Origin: Hansschlegelia beijingensis
Lineage (GTDB): Bacteria > Pseudomonadota > Alphaproteobacteria > Rhizobiales > Methylopilaceae
Assembly (NCBI RefSeq): GCF_014196425.1
Contig: NZ_JACIDR010000004.1
Coordinates: 124,001 to 188,000, forward strand
DNA length: 64,000 bases
Reading direction: 5' to 3'
The position numbers and the translations under genes are program-made. Of the stretch, positions 7,939 to 15,664 are shown piece by piece. Position 1 is the first letter of the stretch; each line of letters opens with the position of its first letter. The notes beneath the pieces were generated by a model. It was not told the DNA's origin. It searched no databases and saw only the letters and a list, made by a program, of their open reading frames with translations.

Positions 7939-8646
7939 ATGCCGAAAGAGGCTGCATCCGCAAGAGGGGCGCCCAAGACGAAGGCGTCGGCTGAACAGCC
8001 GGCGGGCGCCGTTCCGCATCCGCGCGCGCGCGCTCCTCGCCGCCGGCTGGCGCCCGAAACGCGCGCGGACCTCATCCTGGACGAGGCGCTGCGGCTGTTC
8101 GCCGAGCGCCACCACAGCAATGTCACCATGCGGGACATCGCATCCGCGTGCGGGGTCAAGGCGGGCCTTATCTACTACTACTTCACCAACAAGGAGGAGC
8201 TGTTCGGCCGCGCCCTGGCGCATGCGATCGGCCAGCTGGACGCTGGCTATGCGGCCCTGCGCAAGACGGTCTCCGACCCGAGATCCGAGCTGATGGCCTG
8301 GCTCGACATGCATGCGCTGATCGCTCCCACCATGGCGCGGATGACGAAGCTGATGGCCGACTACGCCGCCTCGGCGAAGCAGGACGCGCAGGTGGGGGAG
8401 CTCATTCGCGGCTTCTACGACCGCGAGCAGGCGCTGCTCGAGGACTGCATCGCGCGCGGGATCGCGGCGGGCCTGTTCGGACAGGTGGACGTGGCGAAGA
8501 CCGCGCGCGTCATCAGTCTCCAGCTCGACGGCATTTTCTACGCGACCGGCAGCCGCGGCGACGACAGGGTGGCGGCGGACATCGAGGATCTGCGGTCGCT
8601 GGCCGACGCGCTGCTGCGCCGGAAGGACCCGGGAGAGCGCCCATGA
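7939..8646 (+). CDS. TetR/AcrR-family transcriptional regulator
   Basis: About 235 residues. After a disordered basic N-terminal stretch the TetR helix-turn-helix is clear: ILDEALRLFAER then VTMRDIASACGVKAGLIYYYF and NKEELF; the rest is the all-helical ligand/dimer domain. The start is uncertain: ATG 7939 is used, ATG 7897 in the same frame is possible and would put the palindrome directly at the ribosome binding site. The stop overlaps the start of the next gene (ATGA), so regulator and hydrolase are cotranscribed. It probably represses the divergent monooxygenase genes until an inducer, perhaps the pathway substrate, binds. Confidence 0.88.
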   Translation: MPKEAASARGAPKTKASAEQPAGAVPHPRARAPRRRLAPETRADLILDEALRLFAERHHSNVTMRDIASACGVKAGLIYYYFTNKEELFGRALAHAIGQLDAGYAALRKTVSDPRSELMAWLDMHALIAPTMARMTKLMADYAASAKQDAQVGELIRGFYDREQALLEDCIARGIAAGLFGQVDVAKTARVISLQLDGIFYATGSRGDDRVAADIEDLRSLADALLRRKDPGERP

Positions 8647-9431
8647 TCGTCGCCGCCTACCAGATGGTCGCCGCCGCCGGAGACGTCCCGGCCAATCTGG
8701 CGGCGATCGAGAGCGCCGCCGAACGAGCGGCCGCCCGCGGCGCCCGCGTCCTGGTCGCGCCCGAGCTTGCGACCACGGGTTACGGCGCGGGCGACGCCCT
8801 GCGGACGCTGGCCGAACCGGTCGACGGGCCGCAACTCGCCCGGCTGGCGGCGAGCGCCAGACGGCTTGGACTTGCGATCGCCACCGGCTTCGCGGAGCGC
8901 GCCGGCGACCGGCTCCACAATTCGGCGGTCTTCCTCTCGCCCCAGGGCTGGAGCCGGATCCACCGCAAGCGCTTCCTGTATGGCGACTACGAGAAGGCGC
9001 TGTTCACGCCCGCTGACGGGCTGTCCGAGCCGTTCCGTTTCGAGGGCGCGACCATCGGCATGCGGGTGTGCTTCGACGTTGAGTTTCCCGAAACCGTGCG
9101 CCCGCTGGCGCTGGCGGGCGCCGATCTCGTCCTCGCGCCGACCGCGCTGCCCGCGAGCGGCGCGTCGGATTTCATCGCCCGCACGCTCGTCCCCGCCAGG
9201 GCGTTCGAGAACGCGCTCACCCTGATCTATGCGGATCACGCCGGCCGGGACGCGGCCTTCTCCTATGCGGGGCAGAGCGTGATCGCGCTGGCTGACGGCC
9301 GCGAAGGCGCGCGGGCCCCCGCCGACGGGGAGGCCCTGCTTGTGGCCGGAATCGACCCCGAGACGGCCGCCCGCGCGCGAGCGGAGAACGATTATCTCGG
9401 CGAGCTGAGGGCGGCGCACCCGCCTCGCTGA
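8643..9431 (+). CDS. Carbon-nitrogen hydrolase (nitrilase superfamily)
   Basis: A 262-residue amidase/nitrilase-fold protein. The catalytic triad is visible: Glu in VAPELATTGY, Lys in HRKRFLYGDYE and Cys in GMRVCFDVEFPE, which classes it with aliphatic amidase or N-carbamoyl/omega-amidase branches rather than true nitrilases. It would hydrolyse a C-N bond to give a carboxylate and ammonia or amine. The ATGA overlap with tetR and the divergent flavin monooxygenase suggest a small catabolic unit for a nitrogenous compound. Precise substrate unknown. Confidence 0.88.
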   Translation: MIVAAYQMVAAAGDVPANLAAIESAAERAAARGARVLVAPELATTGYGAGDALRTLAEPVDGPQLARLAASARRLGLAIATGFAERAGDRLHNSAVFLSPQGWSRIHRKRFLYGDYEKALFTPADGLSEPFRFEGATIGMRVCFDVEFPETVRPLALAGADLVLAPTALPASGASDFIARTLVPARAFENALTLIYADHAGRDAAFSYAGQSVIALADGREGARAPADGEALLVAGIDPETAARARAENDYLGELRAAHPPR

Positions 9432-9535
9432 GCTTCCCCGCTCTTCATCGGCGTCTCTCGCCCTTCCGCATCCGAGCGCGCAAGTCCCCTCCATGGAGCG
9501 GGTCAGGCCTGCGCGCGCTCACTTGAAGGGCGACC

Positions 9536-9595
9536 AGAAAAATGCATATGTGAAACGGAGAAGGCAAAGTACAACATAATAAAACGGTGAAATAG
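9536..9595 (+). promoter_or_regulatory. AT-rich promoter-like island upstream of cysJ
   Basis: About 60 bases of distinctly AT-rich sequence in otherwise GC-rich DNA, ending 37 bases before the cysJ start. It contains CATAAT (9575-9580) as a possible -10 box, without a good -35 at the proper distance, which would suit an activator-dependent promoter such as one driven by a CysB/Cbl-type LysR regulator. The activator assignment is inference. Confidence 0.4.
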
Positions 9596-9631
9596 GAAGC
9601 GCCGGTCGCGCAGCGGTCGTCAGGAGCCTGC

Positions 9632-11458
9632 ATGTCAGCCTCAGAATTTCCCGGCCCGGGGCTCTCCCCCGACCAGTGGGAGCACATCCAGTCTCTCGCG
9701 AAGGCGATCAGCCCCGAGCAGGCGCTTTGGCTCAGCGGATATTTCGCCGGCGTCCGCGACGCCGAGCGGCGCGAGGCGGGGCGGCCTGCGCTGGCGCCGG
9801 ACATCCCGGTTGCTCGCCCTGCGGCGGCGCCCGAAGCCGACCAGCGGCGGCTCACCATTCTGTTCGGCAGCGAGACGGGCAACAGCCGGGCTCTGGCTCA
9901 GGCGCTCTCCGAGGCAGCCCGCCAGGTCGGCCGGCAGCCGACGGTGGTCGACATCGCCGACTACAAGGCGCGGCAGCTGCGCGACGAGCAGGACCTGCTG
10001 ATCGTCGTCAGCACCTATGGCGAGGGCGACCCGCCCCAGGGCGCGGCGGACTTCTTCGAGTTCCTCGACAGCCGCAAGGCGCCGAAGCTCCCGGATTTGC
10101 GCTTCGCCGTGCTGGCGCTCGGCGACTCGACCTATGAGCGCTACTGCGAGGCGGGAAAGCGGCTCGACCGGCGGCTCGAGGAATTGGGCGGCGTCCGGCT
10201 GCGGCCGCGGGTCGACTGCGACGTGGATTACGACGAGCCGGCGGCCGCCTGGACGGCGGACGTGGTCGCGAAGATCGCCCGGAAGGCCGGCCGCGCGGCG
10301 GCTGCGGCCGACGCGCCCCGCGGCGCCGGAGCGGCGGCGCTCTATGACAAGCGCAACCCTTTCCCGGCCAGGGTGCTGGAGAATCTCACGCTGACCGGCC
10401 GCGGCTCCACTAAGGAGACGCGCCACATCGAGTTCTCGCTCGAAGGCTCGGGCCTGGTCTATGAGCCCGGCGATGCGCTCGGCGTCGCCCCCAGGAACGA
10501 TCCGCGGCTGGTCGAGAGCCTTCTGGACGCGCTCAGGCTGAGCCCGTCGGCGCCGGTGGAGATCAAGGGCCGCGCGTCGACGCTCGCCGAGGCGATCGAA
10601 AAAGACCTCGAGATCTCGGCGGTCACGCCGCGCTTCATCGAGCAATGGGCCGAGCTGTCGGGGGCCGAGCAGCTCAGGCGGCTCCTGGGCGAGGATGCGG
10701 CGGCGGAGCGGTCCGCCTTCCTGCGCCGGAACCACGTGATCGACATCGTGCGCGCCTATCCGGTCGCGGGGCTCGAGGCGCAGACGCTGGTCGCCGGATT
10801 GCGGCCCCTGCAGCCGCGGCTCTACTCGATCGCCTCCAGCCTGGCCGCCGCGCCCGATGAGGCTCACCTGACCGTCTCCACGGTCCGCTACGAGCTCAAC
10901 GGGGAGCCGCGCTCCGGCGTCGCGTCGGGCCATCTGGCCGCCCGCGCCGAGCCGGACGCGACCCTGCCGGTCTATGTCCAGTCCAACCCGCACTTCCGCC
11001 TGCCGGCGGACGATCGGCCGGTCATCATGATTGGCGCCGGCACCGGGGTCGCCCCCTATCGCGCCTTTCTGCAGGAGCGCGAGGCGCGGGGCGCCAAGGG
11101 TCGCAACTGGCTGTTCTTCGGGGAGCGCAACTTCCGCAGCGACTTCCTCTATCAGACCGAGTGGCAGGGCTGGCTGAAGCAGAAGCTGCTGACCCGCATG
11201 GACGTCGCCTTCTCGCGCGACCGCGCCGCGAAGGTCTATGTGCAGGACAAGCTGCGCGGGCAGGCCCGGGACGTGTTCGCCTGGCTCGAGGAAGGCGCGC
11301 ATGTCTATGTCTGCGGCGACGCCGCTCACCTCGCGCCCGACGTTCACGAGACCCTGATCGGCGTGGCGCAGGAGCAAGGCGGGCTCGCGCGGGAAGCCGC
11401 GGAGGAGTATGTCCGCAATCTCCAGCGTGACCACCGCTACCAGCGAGACGTCTACTGA
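9632..11458 (+). CDS. cysJ: NADPH-sulfite reductase flavoprotein alpha subunit
   Basis: A 608-residue diflavin reductase. An N-terminal helix region is followed by an FMN flavodoxin domain (about 72-215, FGSETGNSRALAQAL, STYGEGDPP), an FAD/connecting domain (RLYSIASS) and the NADPH domain (GAGTGVAPYRAFLQER, VYVCGDA), ending RYQRDVY as CysJ does. It passes electrons from NADPH through FAD and FMN to the CysI siroheme subunit during assimilatory sulfate reduction in the cytoplasm. Length equals that of enterobacterial CysJ. It is followed 8 bases later by cysI in one operon. Confidence 0.95.
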   Translation: MSASEFPGPGLSPDQWEHIQSLAKAISPEQALWLSGYFAGVRDAERREAGRPALAPDIPVARPAAAPEADQRRLTILFGSETGNSRALAQALSEAARQVGRQPTVVDIADYKARQLRDEQDLLIVVSTYGEGDPPQGAADFFEFLDSRKAPKLPDLRFAVLALGDSTYERYCEAGKRLDRRLEELGGVRLRPRVDCDVDYDEPAAAWTADVVAKIARKAGRAAAAADAPRGAGAAALYDKRNPFPARVLENLTLTGRGSTKETRHIEFSLEGSGLVYEPGDALGVAPRNDPRLVESLLDALRLSPSAPVEIKGRASTLAEAIEKDLEISAVTPRFIEQWAELSGAEQLRRLLGEDAAAERSAFLRRNHVIDIVRAYPVAGLEAQTLVAGLRPLQPRLYSIASSLAAAPDEAHLTVSTVRYELNGEPRSGVASGHLAARAEPDATLPVYVQSNPHFRLPADDRPVIMIGAGTGVAPYRAFLQEREARGAKGRNWLFFGERNFRSDFLYQTEWQGWLKQKLLTRMDVAFSRDRAAKVYVQDKLRGQARDVFAWLEEGAHVYVCGDAAHLAPDVHETLIGVAQEQGGLAREAAEEYVRNLQRDHRYQRDVY

Positions 11459-11466
11459 GCTCCGAC

Positions 11467-13197
11467 ATGACAGAGACCAGCCAGCCGGCGGTCGATCGCA
11501 GCCGCGACATCTCGCAGCCGCTCGATCGGCTGGGACCGGACGAAACCCTGAAGGCGACCAGCGACCAGCTGCGCGGCACGATCGCGCTCGGCCTGCTGGA
11601 CGAGATCACCGGCAGCGTCACGCCCGAAGACAACAAGCTGATGAAGTTCCACGGCATCTACATGCAGGATGACCGTGACATCCGCGACGAGCGCCGCCGG
11701 CAGAAGCTCGAGCCGGCCTACACCTTCATGATCCGGGTGCGGATGCCGGGCGGCGTCTGCTCGCCGGCGCAGTGGCTGAAGCTCGACGAGCTCGCCAGGG
11801 CCTATGGCGGCGACACCATCCGGCTGACGACCCGCCAGACGGTGCAGTTTCACTGGGTTCTGAAGGAGAATCTCAGGCCGACGATCCAGAAGCTCCATGA
11901 GGCGCTGCTGGATTCGATCGCGGCGTGCGGCGATGTCCCGCGCGGGGTGATGTGCTCGGTCGATCCGAGGCTCTCCAGGCTGCATGCGCAGGTCTACGAG
12001 GCGGCGAGCCGCACGAGCGCGCACGCGATCCCGAACCAGCGCGCCTATCACGAGATCTGGTACGGCGAAGAGCGCGTCGCGAGCTCGGAGCCCGAGGAGC
12101 CGTTCTTCGGCAAGCAGTATCTGCCGCGCAAGTTCAAGATGGGCTTCGTGATCCCGCCCTCGAACGACATCGACGTCTACACGCAGGACCTCGGTTTCAT
12201 CGCGATCGCGCGGGACGGCGAGCTCGAGGGCTTCAACGTCTCGATCGGCGGGGGCATGGGCCGCACCGACCAGGCCCCGGAGACCTACCCGCGTCTCGCC
12301 GACGTCGTGGGTTTCATCCCGGCCGACAAGGTGCTTGCGGCGACCGACGCCGTGATGAGCGTCCAGCGCGACTATGGCGACCGCACCAACCGCGCCCACG
12401 CCCGGTTCAAATACACGATCGACGACAAGGGCCTGGCGTGGATCAAGGCGGAGATCGAGCGCCGCATGGGCTTCGCCTTCGAGCCTGCGCGCCCGTTCGC
12501 GTTCCGCTCCAATGGCGACGCGTTCGGCTGGGTGGAGGGCGAGGACGGCCGGTGGCACCACACGCTGTTCATCGAGAACGGCCGCGTCATCGACCAGGGC
12601 GAGAAGCGCCTGATGACGGGGCTCCGCGAGATCGCCCGGGTTCACCAGGGCGCGTTCCGTCTGACGCCGAACCAGAACCTCTGCGTCTCGGACGTCGCGC
12701 CGGAAGACCGGTCGAAGATCGACGCGCTGCTTGCGGAGTACGGGCTGATCGAGACGCGCAGCGCGCTGCGGCTCAACTCGATCGCCTGCGTGGCGCTGCC
12801 GACCTGCGCGCTCGCCATGGCGGAGAGCGAGCGCTACCTGCCGACCCTGATCGACAAGATCGAGGCGATCCTCGACGCCCGCGGCCTGCGCGACGAGCCG
12901 ATCACGATCCGCATGAGCGGCTGCCCCAATGGCTGCTCGCGGCCCTACGTGGCGGAGATCGGCCTCTCAGGCCGCGCGCCCGGCAAGTACAACCTCTATC
13001 TCGGCGGCGGCTTCCACGGACAGCGTCTCAACAAGATGCACCTGGAGAACGTCGGCGAGCAGACGATCCTCGAGACGCTCGACGAGATCATCGGCCGCTA
13101 CGCGGCCGAGCGGTCCGCCGGCGAACGTTTTGGTGATTTCGCCATCCGCGCCGGCTATGTGCCGGAGGTGACGGAAGGCCGGTTCTTCAACGCCTGA
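11467..13197 (+). CDS. cysI: NADPH-sulfite reductase hemoprotein beta subunit
   Basis: A 576-residue siroheme/4Fe-4S sulfite reductase. Substrate- and siroheme-binding arginines lie in IRLTTRQTVQFHWV; the cluster ligands are the two Cys pairs in PTCALAMAESERYLP (with the preceding Cys of IACVALPTC) and SGCPNGCSRPY. The enzyme reduces sulfite to sulfide with six electrons supplied by CysJ. The sequence is complete, with an ATG start 8 bases after cysJ. The peroxiredoxin gene 27 bases downstream is probably in the same transcript. Confidence 0.95.
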   Translation: MTETSQPAVDRSRDISQPLDRLGPDETLKATSDQLRGTIALGLLDEITGSVTPEDNKLMKFHGIYMQDDRDIRDERRRQKLEPAYTFMIRVRMPGGVCSPAQWLKLDELARAYGGDTIRLTTRQTVQFHWVLKENLRPTIQKLHEALLDSIAACGDVPRGVMCSVDPRLSRLHAQVYEAASRTSAHAIPNQRAYHEIWYGEERVASSEPEEPFFGKQYLPRKFKMGFVIPPSNDIDVYTQDLGFIAIARDGELEGFNVSIGGGMGRTDQAPETYPRLADVVGFIPADKVLAATDAVMSVQRDYGDRTNRAHARFKYTIDDKGLAWIKAEIERRMGFAFEPARPFAFRSNGDAFGWVEGEDGRWHHTLFIENGRVIDQGEKRLMTGLREIARVHQGAFRLTPNQNLCVSDVAPEDRSKIDALLAEYGLIETRSALRLNSIACVALPTCALAMAESERYLPTLIDKIEAILDARGLRDEPITIRMSGCPNGCSRPYVAEIGLSGRAPGKYNLYLGGGFHGQRLNKMHLENVGEQTILETLDEIIGRYAAERSAGERFGDFAIRAGYVPEVTEGRFFNA

Positions 13198-13224
13198 TCG
13201 AGAGTTTCCCGAAAGGAGTACGCT

Positions 13225-13857
13225 ATGTCGCTGCAACTCGGACAGATCGCGCCGGATTTCGAGCAGGACAGCACCGAAGGCCCCATCCGCTTCCATGAGT
13301 GGCTGGGGTCCTCCTGGGGAGTCCTGTTCAGCCATCCGAAGAACTTCACGCCTGTCTGCACCACCGAACTCGGCGAAGTCGCCCGCCTGAAGCCCGAGTG
13401 GGACAAGCGCAACGTGAAGGTCATCGGCCTCTCGGTCGATCCGCTCGAAGCGCATAGCGCCTGGGGCGTGGACATCGAGGAGACGCAGGGCCACGCCCTC
13501 AACTTCCCGCTGCTGGCGGACGCCGACAGGAAGGTGTCGGAGCTCTACGGCATGATCCATCCGCAGGCTGATCCGACGGTCACCGTGCGCTCCGTGTTCG
13601 TCATCGACGCCAACAAGAAGATCCGGCTGACCCTGACCTATCCGCCGAGCGCCGGGCGCAACTTCTCCGAGATCCTGCGGGTCATCGACAGCCTGCAGCT
13701 GACCGACCGCGAGAAGGTCTCGACCCCGGTGAACTGGGAGAAGGGCCAACCCGTGATCATCGCGCCGAGCGTCTCCAATGAGGACGCCAAGGAGCGTTAT
13801 CCGCAGGGCTGGAAGGAGCTGCGGCCCTACCTGCGCGTCGTCGAACTGAAGGATTGA
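13225..13857 (+). CDS. 1-Cys peroxiredoxin (Prx6 type)
   Basis: A 210-residue thiol peroxidase with the peroxidatic Cys45 in the motif FTPVCTTELGE. There is no second cysteine anywhere in the protein, so it is a true 1-Cys enzyme whose sulfenic acid must be resolved by an external thiol. The C-terminal half (VIAPSVSNEDAKERYPQGW) is the Prx6-type extension. AAGGAG stands about 10 bases ahead of the ATG. It reduces hydrogen peroxide and alkyl hydroperoxides in the cytoplasm; its place after cysJI links it to sulfur metabolism or its oxidative by-products by context only. Confidence 0.93.
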   Translation: MSLQLGQIAPDFEQDSTEGPIRFHEWLGSSWGVLFSHPKNFTPVCTTELGEVARLKPEWDKRNVKVIGLSVDPLEAHSAWGVDIEETQGHALNFPLLADADRKVSELYGMIHPQADPTVTVRSVFVIDANKKIRLTLTYPPSAGRNFSEILRVIDSLQLTDREKVSTPVNWEKGQPVIIAPSVSNEDAKERYPQGWKELRPYLRVVELKD

Positions 13858-13876
13858 GTTCGAGCGCGCGCCGGCT

Positions 13877-14173
13877 TCACCAGGTCTCGTCGCGCGCGTG
13901 CTCCCGGCACGTGTAGCCGACGAAGCAGTCGCGCTTGTCGGCGGTGGGCACCCAGGCGGCTTCGGTGTCCTCGGTGGGCTGGCAGTAGCGGCCGCTGCTG
14001 ACGAAGCGGTCATAGGTCGAGGGGCCCGTGCTGATGACGGCGGCGCCCCTCGAACGGACCAGCGACTGCACCGCCTGGCACGACATGCCCGGCGCGTAGG
14101 GTCTCGCGGCGGCCGCGCCCGCCGCGAGCGATGCGAGCAGGAGGGCTAGGAGCGTCGTGACTGGCGTTCTCAT
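13877..14173 (-). CDS. Small secreted hypothetical protein
   Basis: A 98-residue protein with a signal peptide (MRTPVTTLLALLLASLAAGAAAA, cleavage near AAA-RPY) and a short mature part with four cysteines (SCQAV, GRYCQP, RDCFVGYTCRE) that may form two disulfides. It probably acts in the periplasm. Convergent with the peroxiredoxin gene 19 bases away. The family is of the small Cys-rich periplasmic kind seen in Hyphomicrobiales; no function can be given. Start chosen at the signal peptide Met. Confidence 0.72.
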   Translation of the reverse strand: MRTPVTTLLALLLASLAAGAAAARPYAPGMSCQAVQSLVRSRGAAVISTGPSTYDRFVSSGRYCQPTEDTEAAWVPTADKRDCFVGYTCREHARDETW

Positions 14174-14365
14174 GGCCGCATAAGCCCGAAGGTCCGTCGC
14201 CGGTTCCCTGTCCGTCGCCTTCGGGAGGCGCACGGTTCCCACGCGGCGACGGAACGCCTCTGCGCCCGCGCCGCGGCGCCTCGTCGGCGGGGGGCTTCGG
14301 CCGATTGGTTTCGGCGCCGCGCGCCGGCATGCTACACGGCCGACCCAAGGTCATGGCCGGGACGC

Positions 14366-15607
14366 ATGGCAAGAACGATCCTCGACATCACGCGCCTGCT
14401 GACGCGCGCCAGCCACCCGGCCGCCACAGGCGTGGACCGGGTCGAGCTCGCCTACGCCAAGCGTCTTCTCGGCGCGCCGCAGGTCGGGCGCGGCTTTGCA
14501 GCCGTCGTGCGCGGCAGGACCGTCCCGTTGCCGGACGAGGCCGTGGCGGCGTTCGTCCAAGCCCTGGACGCGCAATGGCGCGCCGGCGCCGGAAACCCGG
14601 CCGCGGCGCGACGCGTCGCCGAATGGCTCGGGGCGCCGGCCCCTGAGGCCGCCGCGCAAGTCTCCAGGGCCGGAGAGGCGGCTCGCCGGGCGCTCCGGCT
14701 GAGGCTGGGAGCCGCCCTCACGACGCGAGCCGCTCCCGAGCCCGGCGACCTCTATGTCCATGTCTCCCATCTCCGGCTGGACCGGCCGGAGGTGTTCGCC
14801 GGGGTCCGCAAGGCCGGCGCCGCGCTTGCGATCATGGTGCACGACCTCATCCCGATCCGCTTCCCGGAATATGGCCGGGCGGGCGAGGCGGAGCGGCACG
14901 CGCGCCGCATGAACACCGCGCTTCGATACGCCAGCACGCTGATCGCGAACTCCGCGGAGACGGCGCGGGACCTTTCAGCCTATGCGACGGAGACCGGCCA
15001 GCCTGTTCCGCCCGTCGTGGTGGCCCCGCTCGGCGTGGAGAGCGGGTTCGCGCGCGCCGCCCGGCCGCTTGCGGCCGAGCGCCCGTACTTCGTCGCGCTT
15101 GGGACGATCGAACCGAGGAAGAACCACCTCCTGCTGCTTCACGTCTGGCGCCGGCTCGCTGAGCGGCTGGGGCCCGCCACGCCCCGACTGGTCCTTGTGG
15201 GGCGCCGGGGCTGGGAGAACGAGATGGTGGTCGATCTGCTGGAGCGCTGCCCGGCCGTCCGCGCCCACGTTCTGGAGGTGAACGAGCTCCCGGATGAGGC
15301 GCTCGCCTCCTTGGTGGCGGGCGCGCGGGCGCTGCTGTTCCCGAGCTTCAGCGAGGGCTTCGGGCTGCCTCTGGCGGAGACGCTGGCGATGGGCGCCCCG
15401 GCGATCGTCTCGGACCTCGCCGTCTTCCGGGAGGTCGCGGGCGATCTCGCGCTGCGGCTGGACCCGCTCGACGGGCCGGCCTGGGAGAAGGCCATCGTCG
15501 CCCACGCCACAGAGCATCCGGAACAAGGACGACGGGCGACGGAGTACCAGCCGCCGAGATGGGAGGAGCATTTTGGGCTCCTCGGCGCTGCGGGCCTCGC
15601 GATCTAG
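14366..15607 (+). CDS. Glycosyltransferase family 4 (group 1)
   Basis: A 413-residue GT-B fold transferase. The C-terminal nucleotide-sugar domain is clear: YFVALGTIEPRKNHLLLLHVW, LVLVGRRGWEN and the E-x7-E signature in SEGFGLPLAETLA. The N-terminal half (DITRLLTR ... HDLIPIRFPEY) resembles mannosyl/glucosyl transferases of exopolysaccharide clusters. It lacks membrane segments and works at the cytoplasmic face. It faces the polysaccharide exporter genes convergently and likely contributes to the same cell-surface glycan; donor and acceptor are not predictable. Confidence 0.88.
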   Translation: MARTILDITRLLTRASHPAATGVDRVELAYAKRLLGAPQVGRGFAAVVRGRTVPLPDEAVAAFVQALDAQWRAGAGNPAAARRVAEWLGAPAPEAAAQVSRAGEAARRALRLRLGAALTTRAAPEPGDLYVHVSHLRLDRPEVFAGVRKAGAALAIMVHDLIPIRFPEYGRAGEAERHARRMNTALRYASTLIANSAETARDLSAYATETGQPVPPVVVAPLGVESGFARAARPLAAERPYFVALGTIEPRKNHLLLLHVWRRLAERLGPATPRLVLVGRRGWENEMVVDLLERCPAVRAHVLEVNELPDEALASLVAGARALLFPSFSEGFGLPLAETLAMGAPAIVSDLAVFREVAGDLALRLDPLDGPAWEKAIVAHATEHPEQGRRATEYQPPRWEEHFGLLGAAGLAI

Positions 15608-15622
15608 TCTGCGCAACCCAGC

Positions 15623-15650
15623 GGCCGGCGCTCCCTTCGGAGAGCCGGCC
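15623..15650. terminator. Strong hairpin between convergent polysaccharide genes
   Basis: A stem GGCCGGC/GCCGGCC extended inward by CTCC/GGAG (with one bulge on each side) around a CTTC loop. It lies 16 bases after the glycosyltransferase stop and 15 bases before the end of the convergent kpsE-like gene, so it may end transcripts from both sides. No T-run follows. Confidence 0.5.
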
Positions 15651-15664
15651 GTGCGGAACGCGCC

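Noticed and set aside
9641-11434. Long minus-strand frame opposite cysJ
   Set aside because: Antisense shadow of a well-conserved diflavin reductase; no family resemblance.
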